Source: Alphaproteobacteria bacterium (GTDB taxonomy: Bacteria > Pseudomonadota > Alphaproteobacteria > Rhizobiales > Rhizobiaceae). From it: DNA of 64,000 bases. The stretch spans positions 248,001 through 312,000 of the forward strand of contig JANSYK010000002.1 of NCBI GenBank assembly GCA_024742485.1. Direction: 5' to 3'. Under the pieces are notes generated by a model. That model was not told the origin of the DNA and made no database searches. It worked only from the letters and a program-made list of their open reading frames with translations. Of the stretch, positions 46,868 through 55,762 are shown one piece after another (within the stretch, counting starts at the first letter, position 1; each line of letters starts with the position of its first letter). The translations under genes and the position numbers were made by a program.

Positions 46868-48688
46868 CTAATTGTCCTTCATTTTCAGCGCGGCAATGAA
46901 GGCTTCCTGCGGAATGTCGACCTTGCCGAATTGGCGCATCTTCTTCTTGCCCGCCTTCTGCTTGTCCAGCAGCTTGCGCTTGCGGGAGGCATCGCCGCCA
47001 TAACATTTGGCGGTCACATCCTTGCGCAGGGCCGAAATCGTCTCACGGGCAATGACCGTGCCGCCAATCGCGGCCTGAACCGGGATCTTGAACATGTGAC
47101 GCGGAATGAGGTCCTTCAGTTTTTCGCACATGTCGCGGCCACGCTTTTCGGCCGCCCCACGATGCACCATCATCGAAAGCGCATCGACCGGTTCGCCATT
47201 CACCAGGATCGACATCTTGACCAGATTGCCAGGCCGGTGTCCGGTGATCTGGTAGTCGAAGGACGCATAACCCTTGGATATCGATTTCAGGCGATCATAG
47301 AAGTCGAACACCACTTCATTGAGCGGCAGGTCATAGGACAGCATCGCCCGCGCACCCACATAGGTCAGTTCGATCTGGATGCCGCGCCGGTCCTGGCACA
47401 ATTTCAGTATGGCCCCGAGATAATCGTCCGGTGTGAGGATTGTCGCGCGGATCCAGGGTTCGTGGATTTCGGCGATCTTGACGACGTCGGGCATATCCGC
47501 CGGATTGTGCAATTCCCGCTGGCTGCCATCGGTCATGACCAACTCGTAGACGACGGATGGGGCCGTAGCGATGAGGTCAAGACCGAATTCCCGCTCCAGC
47601 CGCTCCTGGATGATTTCCAGATGCAGCAGGCCGAGAAATCCGCAGCGAAAACCGAAGCCGAGCGCCGCGGATGATTCCATCTCGAAGGAGAAGCTCGCAT
47701 CATTGAGGCGCAGCTTGCCCATGGCGCTGCGCAGGTCCTCGAAATCGGCGGCATCGACGGGAAAAAGCCCGCAGAACACCACCGGTTGCGCCGGTTTGAA
47801 GCCCGGCAGCATGGTTTCCGTTGGCCGCTTGTCCTCGGTGATGGTGTCGCCGACCCTGGTATCGGCGACTTCCTTGATCGACGCCGTGATAAAGCCGATT
47901 TCTCCTGGGCCAAGCCCGTCGACCGTCGCCATTTTCGGGGTGATGACCCCGACCCGGTCAACCGGATATTTGGCATCGGTGCCCATCATGCGGATGACCT
48001 GGCCCTTCTTCAGGACGCCGTCGATCACACGCACCAGAACAATCACGCCGAGATAGCTGTCATACCAGCTATCGACCAGCAGCGCCTTCAGCGGCGCATC
48101 CTCGTCGCCTTCCGGTGGTGCCGGCAGCCGGTGCACGATGGCTTCCAGCACATCGTCAATGCCCTTGCCTGTCTTGGCGGAAATCTCCACGGCGTCTGAG
48201 GCGTCAAGGCCAATCACCTCCTCGATCTGTTCCTTGACGCGCTCTGGCTCGGCGGCCGGCAGGTCGATCTTGTTGAGAACCGTGACGATTTCATGATCAT
48301 TGTCGATTGCCTGATAGACATTGGCGAGGGTCTGCGCCTCGACGCCCTGGCTGGCGTCAACCACCAGCAGCGAGCCCTCGCAAGCCGATAGGCTGCGGGA
48401 CACCTCATAGGCAAAGTCCACATGGCCGGGCGTGTCGATCAGATTGAGCACATAGGTCTCGCCATTCCTGGCCTTGTAGTGCAGCCTGACGGTTTGCGCC
48501 TTGATGGTAATGCCGCGTTCGCGCTCGATATCCATATTGTCCAGCAACTGTTCCGACATTTCCCGGTCGGCCAGCCCGCCGGTCATCTGGATCAGCCGGT
48601 CGGCAAGGGTCGATTTGCCGTGATCGATATGCGCGACAATCGAGAAATTGCGGATGTGGCTCAACGGTGTTCTGCTGGATGCGTTCAT
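46868..48688 (-). CDS. lepA: Elongation factor 4 (back-translocating GTPase)
   Basis: This 606-residue translational GTPase has the P-loop AHIDHGKST, the G2-G3 motifs ([26 protein letters not shown]) and the G4 NKIDLP. The LepA-specific C-terminal domain includes [29 protein letters not shown] 48688 ([22 protein letters not shown]) is chosen; the upstream extension to 48781 has no support. It remobilises stalled ribosomes at low pH or high Mg2+ in other bacteria. Confidence 0.97.
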   Translation of the reverse strand: MNASSRTPLSHIRNFSIVAHIDHGKSTLADRLIQMTGGLADREMSEQLLDNMDIERERGITIKAQTVRLHYKARNGETYVLNLIDTPGHVDFAYEVSRSLSACEGSLLVVDASQGVEAQTLANVYQAIDNDHEIVTVLNKIDLPAAEPERVKEQIEEVIGLDASDAVEISAKTGKGIDDVLEAIVHRLPAPPEGDEDAPLKALLVDSWYDSYLGVIVLVRVIDGVLKKGQVIRMMGTDAKYPVDRVGVITPKMATVDGLGPGEIGFITASIKEVADTRVGDTITEDKRPTETMLPGFKPAQPVVFCGLFPVDAADFEDLRSAMGKLRLNDASFSFEMESSAALGFGFRCGFLGLLHLEIIQERLEREFGLDLIATAPSVVYELVMTDGSQRELHNPADMPDVVKIAEIHEPWIRATILTPDDYLGAILKLCQDRRGIQIELTYVGARAMLSYDLPLNEVVFDFYDRLKSISKGYASFDYQITGHRPGNLVKMSILVNGEPVDALSMMVHRGAAEKRGRDMCEKLKDLIPRHMFKIPVQAAIGGTVIARETISALRKDVTAKCYGGDASRKRKLLDKQKAGKKKMRQFGKVDIPQEAFIAALKMKDN

Positions 48689-48755
48689 GGCACGCCGTAT
48701 AGTGCGAGTTGGCGTCAAAGGGAAGCGGTTCTCGCGCAATTGTCCTGTCGGTTCG

Positions 48756-49628
48756 TCAGCCCTGCCCGGTGTCCGAAACATCCCGGGTCAATGCAGGCTT
48801 CGATTCGGCGTCGCGCTGCGCTTTCAGCGCCTTGTCGGTTTCGGGATGCCACTCGATCGCCTTGTAGTCGAAACCATATTCAAGTGTCGGTTTGACGATA
48901 CGGAAATAGGGAGACAGATCGAAATCCCGTGGCGTGAACAGCGAGTGATGCCTGATATGCAGGATTTCCCGGCGTGAATAGGACGATTGTGCGGTCATTT
49001 GGCCCGGCCGCGACTTGATTTCGGGCAGAATCGGATAGCGGACGGATTGGTAGGCCTGGGCGATCAGTGACGAGCAGATGGCCCGGGTCGGGTCACCTGA
49101 TCCAAAGGACAGCATGCGGCGCCGCCAGCGCACGGGAACCGGCGGTGTCGGCAGAAAATAGCGCAGCATGTCGAAGATGTTTTTCAGGTCATATTTGGTG
49201 CCGATCCGCGACGTCATGAAGTCGACAACCGCCTTTCGGTCCCTCTTGGTCAGCCCGGCCGGGCGGCAGATCCTGGTGTTGTAGGTGGCGTATTTCGACA
49301 AGGGCACCGCGATGCAACCCTCTCCCAGGATCACCTCGATCAGTTGCGCCGGTTCGTGGCCTGGTTTCGGATCGCCGCAGGCATCGCCCACATAAAGCGC
49401 GGCGTGCGACCACGTGGACTGTGTCAGATATTTGATAGCCGCCGACAGCTTCTGGTTGCCTTCGACCAGCAGGATGTCTCCGGGCTGAAGCGCGCGTTCG
49501 AGAGTTACCGGATCGGACGGCGTATAGGGTTCATATCCCGAAGTTTCGGACCGAAGCCTTGATGCAATCAACTGGCCCAGCCGGTCAAGCCATGTGTCGG
49601 GAGACGATTCGGCGCGCCGCTTTGTCAT
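48756..49628 (-). CDS. YiiX-like permuted papain-family peptidase
   Basis: This 290-residue protein resembles the YiiX/YebB group of permuted NlpC/P60 (C92) enzymes. The conserved His lies in [14 protein letters not shown] and the catalytic Cys in [15 protein letters not shown] sequence [24 protein letters not shown] precedes the His. No clear signal peptide is present. GTG 49655 is a longer possible start. The family cleaves amide or thioester-type bonds in envelope substrates, but the substrate here is unknown. lepA follows 67 bases downstream. Confidence 0.85.
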   Translation of the reverse strand: MTKRRAESSPDTWLDRLGQLIASRLRSETSGYEPYTPSDPVTLERALQPGDILLVEGNQKLSAAIKYLTQSTWSHAALYVGDACGDPKPGHEPAQLIEVILGEGCIAVPLSKYATYNTRICRPAGLTKRDRKAVVDFMTSRIGTKYDLKNIFDMLRYFLPTPPVPVRWRRRMLSFGSGDPTRAICSSLIAQAYQSVRYPILPEIKSRPGQMTAQSSYSRREILHIRHHSLFTPRDFDLSPYFRIVKPTLEYGFDYKAIEWHPETDKALKAQRDAESKPALTRDVSDTGQG

Positions 49629-49672
49629 GCTTCTACTATTTGGGTCCTTTGCCACAAGTTCAAGGCCTTGGT

Positions 49673-49854
49673 GTCAGGACCCATTCATTTCATCCGTTCT
49701 GCGCGGTCGCGATGTTCAGTGAATAGGCAGGCAGGAGGACCTGCCTGCAGGCAATCGATGCTCGATAAGGCAAAATGGCCCTGCCTTGCGCCTGCGTTCC
49801 AGCATTCAAACCCTCCTGGCCAAAGAACATTGCATGACATGATGGGGTCCTGAC
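49673..49854. mobile_element. MITE-like element with 21-bp imperfect terminal inverted repeats
   Basis: GTCAGGACCCATTCATTTCAT at the left and the complement of ATGACATGATGGGGTCCTGAC at the right agree at most of the first 21 positions, with the outer 10 perfect. The interior includes a perfect 9-bp hairpin (GCAGGCAGG-AGGA-CCTGCCTGC). No open reading frame is convincing. It may be a short remnant of a REP-associated or IS element. Confidence 0.5.
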
Positions 49855-49923
49855 CCTGGCTATTCATCAATGGATCACAAGCACGACAATCGTCACTTGA
49901 CCGCAGCCGCTACGTCTTTATTT

Positions 49924-49938
49924 TTAGAATTATTCTAA
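49924..49938. promoter_or_regulatory. ICE-type iron-control palindrome upstream of mbfA
   Basis: TTAGAA-TTA-TTCTAA is a perfect inverted repeat matching the iron control element bound by Irr in Rhizobiales (TTTAGAA-N3-TTCTAAA type). It lies 19 bases before the mbfA start codon, overlapping the expected transcription start, so Irr would repress the gene at low iron. Confidence 0.78.
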
Positions 49939-49956
49939 TATAGGGATGTTGTCATC

Positions 49957-50943
49957 ATGCTCTTGCGTCGACTTGCCGGTGTTGGCCGCCGTCCGTTTTC
50001 CTCGCTCAGCGAGCAGGAAATTCTCGCCCTGGCCATTTCGTCGGAGGAGGATGACGGCCGAATTTATCTGGCCTATGCGGACACGCTGAAAGATGACTAT
50101 CCAGCCACCGCAGCGATCTTCGAGGACATGGCAAAGGAGGAGAACGAACACCGCAGGCGGCTGATCGATCTCTATCAGAAACGCTTTGGCGACCGGGTGA
50201 TCCTTATCCGGCGCGAACATGTCAAAGGATTTTTCGAACGGCGCCCGCTCTGGCTGACCAAGGGACAATCCGTCGACAACATCCGCGATGAGGCCGAGCG
50301 TATGGAGCGTCAGGCCTGGCGGTTTTATCTGGAGGCCGCCAAGCGGGCGAAGGACGCATCGACCCGCAAACTGCTCGGTGATCTGGCCGAAGAGGAGCGC
50401 GATCACGGGTCGATGGCGCATCGCCTGACCGAGGATCATACGCCGGAGGACATTCGCAAGCAGGAAGCCCATGATGAGCGTCGTCAGCGGATTCTGACCT
50501 ATATCCAACCGGGTCTTGCCGGTCTGATGGACGGATCCGTTTCGACCCTTGCGCCGATCTTCGCCGCCGCTTTTGCCACCGGTGACACCTGGCAGACATT
50601 TCTGGTCGGCCTGGCGGCATCCATCGGCGCCGGCATCTCCATGGGCTTTACCGAAGTGGCGTCGGATGATGGCGTGATCTCAGGCCGCGGTGCGCCAATC
50701 AAGCGTGGCCTGACGACCGGCATCATGACCACCGTTGGCGGTCTCGGCCATGCCTTGCCCTATCTGATCCCGGACTTTGTCATCGCAACCACGCTTGCCA
50801 TTTTCCTGGTCTTCGTCGAGTTGTGGGTGATCAGCTGGATCCAGCACAAATTCATGGAAACACCCTGGTCCCGGGCCATTTTCCAGGTCGTTCTCGGCGG
50901 CGCCCTGGTTTTCGCAGCCGGCCTTTTGATCGGTACGGCGTAA
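49957..50943 (+). CDS. mbfA: Membrane-bound ferritin MbfA (erythrin-vacuolar iron transport fusion)
   Basis: This 328-residue protein has an N-terminal rubrerythrin-like diiron domain with two E...ExxH-type sites (SSEEDDGRIYLAYADTL, AKEENEHRRRLIDLY, EAERMERQAWRFYLEAA, AEEERDHGSMAHRL). A C-terminal VIT1/CCC1-like membrane part follows (GLAGLMDGSVSTLAPIFAAAFATGD, GAGISMGFTEVASDDGVISGRGAP), with four to five spans. It exports iron from the cytoplasm and protects against iron and peroxide stress in Rhizobiales. An ICE palindrome precedes it. Confidence 0.9.
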   Translation: MLLRRLAGVGRRPFSSLSEQEILALAISSEEDDGRIYLAYADTLKDDYPATAAIFEDMAKEENEHRRRLIDLYQKRFGDRVILIRREHVKGFFERRPLWLTKGQSVDNIRDEAERMERQAWRFYLEAAKRAKDASTRKLLGDLAEEERDHGSMAHRLTEDHTPEDIRKQEAHDERRQRILTYIQPGLAGLMDGSVSTLAPIFAAAFATGDTWQTFLVGLAASIGAGISMGFTEVASDDGVISGRGAPIKRGLTTGIMTTVGGLGHALPYLIPDFVIATTLAIFLVFVELWVISWIQHKFMETPWSRAIFQVVLGGALVFAAGLLIGTA

Positions 50944-50947
50944 CAGT

Positions 50948-51031
50948 GAGATCCGAAAAGTGCGCAGCGGTTTTCGGGCCAATCGAACGTCAGGCAAAGC
51001 GAGATCCGAAAAGTGCGCAGCGGTTTTCGGG
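50948..51031. repeat. Tandem pair of 31-bp palindromic repeats
   Basis: Two identical 31-base units (50948-50978 and 51001-51031, period 53) carry the inverted arms CCGAAAA and TTTTCGG around GTGCGCAGCGG. They begin four bases after the mbfA stop, ahead of the convergent DUF3995 stop at 51049. Similar palindromic units are, from memory, common in rhizobial intergenic regions. They may also end or protect transcripts. Confidence 0.75.
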
Positions 51032-51048
51032 TGATCGAATGCTAGGAT

Positions 51049-51483
51049 CTAGCCCAGGCTCTGCCAAAGCAGCCAGCCGAAGCCCGTGCCGATGATCAGG
51101 CACAAGGGTGCATAGTAACGGCGATCAAGCGTGGCAAAGGGTTCGTCGGGCCGCGACCATATTCGCATGATCGTGTAGCTGCTGACTCCGCGGGCAAGAA
51201 ACACGGCCGCGAGAACCGCCAGGCCGCTGATCAACAGCCAGCGTGGCTGTGCGAGGCTGATTGATCCACCTGCCAGGAGCGCGAACAAACCCGCGGCGGC
51301 GATGGCCAGTGCGGCCGCGAAGGTCAGTCCGGCAGATGGAAAGGCCTTCAGGTTGGGGTTGCCGACCACCGTGCGCAGCAGCGTCTGCCGATCGGCACAG
51401 GGCCAGGCATATCCGGCGGCCCAGATCAGGTGAATGGCGGAAACAGCAAACAGAACGCAGGCAAGGAAGATCGAGGTGATCAT
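51049..51483 (-). CDS. DUF3995 family membrane protein
   Basis: This 144-residue protein has four hydrophobic segments. The start at 51483 (MITSIFLACVLFAVSAIHLIW) has an excellent ribosome site (GGAGATAAAC). The domain features are AAGYAWPCADRQTLLRTVVGNP and the C-terminal YYAPLCLIIGTGFGWLLWQ. It is divergent from the TetR gene, with two palindromic operators between, so the TetR product is expected to control it. The function is unknown. Confidence 0.85.
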   Translation of the reverse strand: MITSIFLACVLFAVSAIHLIWAAGYAWPCADRQTLLRTVVGNPNLKAFPSAGLTFAAALAIAAAGLFALLAGGSISLAQPRWLLISGLAVLAAVFLARGVSSYTIMRIWSRPDEPFATLDRRYYAPLCLIIGTGFGWLLWQSLG

Positions 51484-51516
51484 GTTTATCTCCGTGTGGT
51501 TATCAATATCATCGAC

Positions 51517-51532
51517 CATACGGTGCCGTATG
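51517..51532. promoter_or_regulatory. TetR operator 1 (palindrome)
   Basis: CATACGGTGCCGTATG is a perfect inverted repeat with a 2-base centre, in the divergent promoter of the DUF3995 and TetR genes. It resembles the second palindrome at 51557-51572. Confidence 0.7.
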
Positions 51533-51556
51533 TTATTGCGTGTGATTGTATTCGTC

Positions 51557-51572
51557 AATACGCTGGCGTATG
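51557..51572. promoter_or_regulatory. TetR operator 2 (palindrome)
   Basis: AATACGCTGGCGTATG has arms ATACGC/GCGTAT around TG, lies 40 bases (about four helical turns) from operator 1, and is 28 bases before the tetR start. The two sites share the form ATACGsTGsCGTAT. Confidence 0.7.
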
Positions 51573-51599
51573 GTGATAGGCCATGACCGGAGAAACTGC

Positions 51600-52184
51600 A
51601 TGACCCGAAGGTCGAAATCCCCGCTGGCGGCAGCCGACTGGATCAAGGCCGCGTTTCGGGCATTGTCGTCCGGAGGTGTTCAGGCGATCCGGGTAGAAGC
51701 CATTGCCCGTGACATCAAAACGACCAAGGGGTCCTTCTATTGGCATTTTCGCGATGTCCCGGCACTGAAGAGCGCCATGCTCGATCACTGGCGGCACCAT
51801 GCGACCGAAGAAATCATTGCCGCCAATGCCGGGGAAGTCACCGATCCGGCGCAAAGGCTTCAACACCTGATTGCCCAGGTGACCGATGAGCGCGGTGCGG
51901 CCTATGGCGGTGTCCGCACCGAGGCTGCGATGCGCGAATGGGCCCGGGTCGACCGCGATGTGGCCGATGCGGTGCGTGGCGTGGATCGGCGGCGTCTTGC
52001 CTATCTGCAATCGATCGCTGTCGATCTCGGTTACGATGAAGGCGGGGCGGCAAAGGCCGCGCAATTGCTCTATGCGGGGCTCATCGGCCTTGAATATCTC
52101 GAAGGGCAGGGCCTTGCCAACGCGGCCGAGGCGCTGCAATCGCTGGGTGTGATGATGATACGCGGGCCGCAACCAACCGTTTGA
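51600..52184 (+). CDS. TetR-family transcriptional regulator
   Basis: This 194-residue repressor begins MTRRSKSPLAAADWIKAAFRA. The N-terminal helix-turn-helix is VQAIRVEAIARDIKTTKGSFYWHFRDVPAL, and the rest is the ligand-binding domain of TetR type. The ATG at 51600 with CCGGAGAAACTGC upstream is preferred over the frame start at 51546. It is divergent from the DUF3995 gene with two shared palindromes between, so it probably controls both. The ligand is unknown. Confidence 0.92.
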   Translation: MTRRSKSPLAAADWIKAAFRALSSGGVQAIRVEAIARDIKTTKGSFYWHFRDVPALKSAMLDHWRHHATEEIIAANAGEVTDPAQRLQHLIAQVTDERGAAYGGVRTEAAMREWARVDRDVADAVRGVDRRRLAYLQSIAVDLGYDEGGAAKAAQLLYAGLIGLEYLEGQGLANAAEALQSLGVMMIRGPQPTV

Positions 52185-52252
52185 CAGGGGTCAATGAATG
52201 GACAAATGTCCAATGTTACAAGTGATGTGTGAATCAAACGAGGTAACGGTCA

Positions 52253-52462
52253 ATGGCTTTTGACGATCTGATAACCAGAATAAACATGCTCTTTGTCGAA
52301 ATGGAAAACCAGCCGCAGGATGCCACGCAATTGCTTGAGCAGATTCGCCTGGAGCTCAATCAGATGAAAGCCACCGGTCAGCCCCTGCCCGATGATTTGG
52401 TCAAGCTCGAAGAGCGGTTGGAAGCGGAGTTTTCGGCGGCCGCAAAGGCCGGCAAAACCTGA
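52253..52462 (+). CDS. Small conserved hypothetical protein (69 residues)
   Basis: The protein begins MAFDDLITRINMLFVEMENQPQ and continues with helical, charged sequence (QLLEQIRLELNQMKATGQPLPDDLVKLEERLEAEFSAAAKAGK). No cysteines, no signal and no transmembrane segment are present. A ribosome site (ACGAGGTAACGG) precedes the ATG. It follows the TetR gene by 68 bases. It looks like a short coiled-coil protein; the function is unknown. Confidence 0.7.
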   Translation: MAFDDLITRINMLFVEMENQPQDATQLLEQIRLELNQMKATGQPLPDDLVKLEERLEAEFSAAAKAGKT

Positions 52463-52475
52463 CCCCAGTCAGACC

Positions 52476-53090
52476 TTAATCCGGAATGGAGCCGACCATC
52501 AGGTCGTCGCCATTTTCGATATCCACCCAGCGGCCGGCGTGAAACGACGCCTGGCGTTTCAGGTATGTGTAGGGGGTTTCGGTCCAGACCCTGACGCTGT
52601 CGCTCAGATTGTCGAGGACAAAGTCACCGTCGGCCGTGCGCAGGGTTAGCACGGCGTGGCCTTCGCCATTCGGCTTGCGAACGACGGTGATCAACAGATC
52701 GGATACTGAAAATCCGCGCTCGACCAGCATGGCGCGCTTGAGCAGCACATAGTCCTCGCAGTCACCGACCACATCGGGATAGGACCAGAATTCCTCCCGC
52801 CCGTGGATCTCGTAATCCGTCATGGGAAGGACCGAGAGGTTCACCGTCTCATTGACCTCCTTGACCACCGACCAGCCGAATTCGGTGACCCGTGGCGCCG
52901 CGGTCGTCTTTCCGGTACCGCGGCACTCATGCCGGTTGCGCTTGCAGAACTCATAGTGGCCAATCGGTTGCGATGTCACACCGCCCACCTGCATGGCCGA
53001 TCCCGCCTGCTGGGCTGCCATGACAATTGGAGTCGGTGATGCGGCAACCACAATGGCCGCTAGCATACCGTTTAGAAATACGCGCCTCAT
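52476..53090 (-). CDS. Bacterial transglutaminase-like cysteine peptidase (BTLCP)
   Basis: This 204-residue periplasmic protein begins MRRVFLNGMLAAIVVAASPT, with a signal ending near VMAAQQ. The cysteine-protease triad is visible: Cys in YPDVVGDCEDYVLLKRAML, His in GEGHAVLTLRT, Asp in DFVLDNLSDS. In other bacteria such proteins process surface adhesins together with a c-di-GMP receptor (LapG type), although many rhizobial BTLCPs have no known partner. It is convergent with the small protein at 52253. Confidence 0.88.
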   Translation of the reverse strand: MRRVFLNGMLAAIVVAASPTPIVMAAQQAGSAMQVGGVTSQPIGHYEFCKRNRHECRGTGKTTAAPRVTEFGWSVVKEVNETVNLSVLPMTDYEIHGREEFWSYPDVVGDCEDYVLLKRAMLVERGFSVSDLLITVVRKPNGEGHAVLTLRTADGDFVLDNLSDSVRVWTETPYTYLKRQASFHAGRWVDIENGDDLMVGSIPD

Positions 53091-53211
53091 CGAACGCCCG
53101 TCCCCGTTCACCCTTTATTATCCTTAACAAACAGTTAAGAGGCGCAAGGGGGTCTGAGTCAATCGCGATGCCGGTAAAGTTCGATTTATGGTTACCGGAA
53201 CTGTGGGAAGC

Positions 53212-54012
53212 TTACGAAACGGCCGGCGTCTGCGTCATTTGCGCAACAGCATTGATGATGAGGTCGATATCCTGCGGGCGGGACAGGCGATGATCCCCAT
53301 CACGAACGAGCGTCAGGACAACGTCGTCGGCCGGCAGATGCTCGACCAGGCGCAGCGCGTGTGAATAGGGGACATCCGGATCGTCCATGCCCTGCACGAT
53401 ATGCACCGGACAGCCGGTTTCGATTATGCCCTTCAGCACGCTGTTCTTTCGTCCGTCCTCGAACAGCGCCCGGGTAAAGATATTGGGTTCGGGTCCATAG
53501 GGCGTTGGTTCTTCCAGATAGCCCTTTTCGGCCAGTTGCGCCTTCTGTTCATCGCTCAGCAGTGGTTCGTGCAACGCGCTGGTGAAATCCGGCGCCGGCG
53601 CCAGAAGCAAAAGCCCGGATACGGCATCGCCGGCGCCTGTCTGGCGCAATTCCTCGATCATGCGAAGGGCGATCCACGCGCCCATCGAGGAGCCGACCAA
53701 TACTTGTGGTCCGTCGGCAAATTCCGCGAAAACAGCGAGGCTCTCCTCCAGCCATCGGGAAATGGTGCCGTCCATGAAATCGCCACCCGATTGTCCGTGT
53801 CCCGAATAATCGAACCGCGTGCAGGCAAGCCCGTTTTCTTCGGCATAGCGGTCGAGTTCCACTGCCTTGGTACCCGTCATGTCGGAACGATAGCCGCCCA
53901 ACCAGATCAGGCCCGGCCGGGTTTGATCATCCGTTGCATTGCGATGGCATATGGCAAGCGTGCGGGCATCATCGCCCTGACCGATTTCGAACTCAGTGAC
54001 TACCTGTTCCAT
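53212..54012 (-). CDS. Alpha/beta hydrolase (ABHD10-like)
   Basis: This 266-residue protein has the nucleophile elbow VLVGSSMGAWIAL (Ser at about residue 108), preceded by FDYSGHGQSGGDFMDGT. A later Asp (VQGMDDPDVPYSHALRLVEHL) and the His in VRDGDHRLSRPQDID complete the triad. The pattern resembles mycophenolic acid acyl-glucuronide esterase/ABHD10 and related acyl-thioesterases. It lies alone, divergent from infC. Confidence 0.87.
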   Translation of the reverse strand: MEQVVTEFEIGQGDDARTLAICHRNATDDQTRPGLIWLGGYRSDMTGTKAVELDRYAEENGLACTRFDYSGHGQSGGDFMDGTISRWLEESLAVFAEFADGPQVLVGSSMGAWIALRMIEELRQTGAGDAVSGLLLLAPAPDFTSALHEPLLSDEQKAQLAEKGYLEEPTPYGPEPNIFTRALFEDGRKNSVLKGIIETGCPVHIVQGMDDPDVPYSHALRLVEHLPADDVVLTLVRDGDHRLSRPQDIDLIINAVAQMTQTPAVS

Positions 54013-54255
54013 CCTGTCCGCTCATCCTGGTGGTTGTCCGTCCTGCGCCTCCGCAAGTCTGACCGATTCGCCAACGGTCCGACAGCTGAATTTTGAACGG
54101 TCCGGCCAGTGGCCTTGCCGGGTGATTTTTTCTGGCAGTCATGCTATTGACTTGATCGCGGCGATGATGACATTGCCGCATCGGCTGCCATTAGTTGCTA
54201 TTGGACTATGGCAGTGCGGATCACATGAGACGAAACAGCCAAGGAGACTACGGCC

Positions 54256-54792
54256 ATTCGCAGACCATTCAGAGCGCCGCCGCCCACCCATACAGGACCG
54301 CGCGCCAACAGCGATATCCGGGCAGACCGGGTTCAGCTTATTGACGACCAGGGAGACAATCACGGAGAAGTGCCGATCGAGCAGGCACTGGAAGCAGCCC
54401 AGGAGGCCGGGCTGGATCTTGTCGAGATTTCACCCAATGCCAAGCCGCCGGTTTGCAAGATACTCGACCTTGGCAAGCTGAAATATCAGACACAGAAAAA
54501 GGCTGCCGAAGCCCGCAAGAAACAGAAGACCGTCGAGGTCAAGGAAATCAAGATGCGGCCGAACATCGATACACATGATTACGATGTGAAGATGCGGGCC
54601 ATGAACCGTTTTTTTGACGACGGTGACAAGGTCAAGGTCACGCTGCGGTTTCGCGGTCGTGAGATGGCGCACCAGCAATTGGGCATGCAATTGCTGCAGA
54701 AGGTGAAAGAAGACACCGTCGAGATTGCCAAGGTGGAAGCCGAGCCCAAACTCGAGGGCCGCCAGATGATGATGGTGCTGGCTCCGAAATAA
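54256..54792 (+). CDS. infC: Translation initiation factor IF-3 (ATT start)
   Basis: The reading frame starts at the non-standard codon ATT (54256-54258), giving a first residue followed by [20 protein letters not shown] and [15 protein letters not shown] strong ribosome site AAGGAGA lies at 54241-54247. The 178-residue product matches IF-3: N-terminal domain, [23 protein letters not shown], linker [13 protein letters not shown], and C-terminal domain [19 protein letters not shown]. Starting at the next in-frame standard codon (GTG 54370) would delete part of the N-domain. An AUU start lets IF-3 repress its own translation, as known in Escherichia coli. Confidence 0.9.
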   Translation: MRRPFRAPPPTHTGPRANSDIRADRVQLIDDQGDNHGEVPIEQALEAAQEAGLDLVEISPNAKPPVCKILDLGKLKYQTQKKAAEARKKQKTVEVKEIKMRPNIDTHDYDVKMRAMNRFFDDGDKVKVTLRFRGREMAHQQLGMQLLQKVKEDTVEIAKVEAEPKLEGRQMMMVLAPK

Positions 54793-55085
54793 CGGTTTTG
54801 CCGGTTGGCGCCCGATATTGCGTGATGCGGCGATTTGCCCTCAAAGCGCCTTGCGCTGACGAACGACTCTCGTTATAACGCCGCGTCCGAACCGTCCGGC
54901 AGGGCATGCCGTGTCGGTTTTGAATGCAACAAAACGTCCCTGAACCCAAGCGTTTTCGATCCGGTCCCTAACGGGCCATCCCTGGTTGGAAATGCGTTGC
55001 GGAGCGATTGGTCCGCGCGGTATGGGGCAACAACAAAGAGCAAGTGCCGTGGTGTCATCGCGGTGCCTGACAATGGAGAAGCAAA

Positions 55086-55286
55086 ATGCCCAAGATGAAG
55101 ACGAAATCGTCTTGCAAGAAGCGATTCAAGTTGACCGCTTCGGGTAAGGTCAAATCTGCCGCTGCCGGAAAACGGCATGGCATGATCAAACGATCCAACA
55201 AATTCATTCGTGATGCGCGTGGCACGATGGTTCTGTCCGAACCGGATGCTCGTATCGTCAAGAAATTTATGCCGAACAGTCTCTGA
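55086..55286 (+). CDS. rpmI: Ribosomal protein L35
   Basis: The 66-residue protein [20 protein letters not shown] is the basic L35 of the large subunit, with [21 protein letters not shown] and the typical C-terminus. It has a GGAGAAGCAAA ribosome site. It follows infC after 293 bases and precedes rplT. Confidence 0.97.
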   Translation: MPKMKTKSSCKKRFKLTASGKVKSAAAGKRHGMIKRSNKFIRDARGTMVLSEPDARIVKKFMPNSL

Positions 55287-55319
55287 TCGGCCGATCCCGA
55301 ATTGAAGGAAGTTTGAATC

Positions 55320-55721
55320 ATGGCACGTGTAAAACGCGGCACCACCTCCCACGCAAAACACAAAAAGGTTCTTGCCCAGTCGAAAGGCTATTATGGCCGT
55401 CGCAAGAACACGATCCGTGCGGCGAAAGCTGCCGTTGATCGGACCAAGCAATATGCCTATCGTGATCGCAAGGTCCGCAAGCGCAATTTCCGAGCCCTGT
55501 GGATTCAGCGTATCAACGCTGCCGTACGCGAACATGGGCTGACCTATGGCCGTTTCATCGACGGCCTGACAAAGGCCGGTATCGAAGTCGACCGGAAGGT
55601 TCTTTCCGACATGGCAATCCACCAGCCGGAGGCGTTTGGCGCCCTGGTGGAGCGCGCCAAGACCGCGCTTGCCTATCTGAAAGACACCACACCCAATGCT
55701 TTTGAAGGCGCTGTTCGGTAA
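55320..55721 (+). CDS. rplT: Ribosomal protein L20
   Basis: The 133-residue protein begins [20 protein letters not shown], the basic rRNA-binding N-terminus of L20, and continues with [24 protein letters not shown] and [18 protein letters not shown]20 assembles early in the large subunit and represses its own operon in other bacteria. It lies 33 bases after rpmI, with GAAGGAAG upstream. Confidence 0.98.
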   Translation: MARVKRGTTSHAKHKKVLAQSKGYYGRRKNTIRAAKAAVDRTKQYAYRDRKVRKRNFRALWIQRINAAVREHGLTYGRFIDGLTKAGIEVDRKVLSDMAIHQPEAFGALVERAKTALAYLKDTTPNAFEGAVR

Positions 55722-55729
55722 GCCAGCGT

Positions 55730-55762
55730 TTTCCCAAGGCATGACAACTAGGATTTGGGAAA
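55730..55762 (+). promoter_or_regulatory. Leader hairpin between rplT and pheS
   Basis: TTTCCCAA (55730-55737) pairs perfectly with TTGGGAAA (55755-55762). The hairpin shares two bases with the terminator that starts at 55761, so the two structures could compete as in an attenuator. No Phe-rich leader peptide is visible, so this is tentative. Confidence 0.4.

Larger units (their letters stand above)
49629..49956. other. Intergenic region between the YiiX-like gene and mbfA
   Basis: This 328-base divergent region contains a MITE-like 182-bp inverted-repeat element (49673-49854) and, just before the mbfA start, an ICE-type iron-control palindrome (49924-49938). Confidence 0.6.

Noticed and set aside
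46567-46899. 110-residue plus-strand ORF after the IalB gene
   Set aside because: No ribosome site, no domain, and it runs into the lepA end.
54793-55085. 293-base gap between infC and rpmI as a possible L20-type leader RNA
   Set aside because: I found no clear conserved stem or terminator there and cannot support an RNA element by eye.
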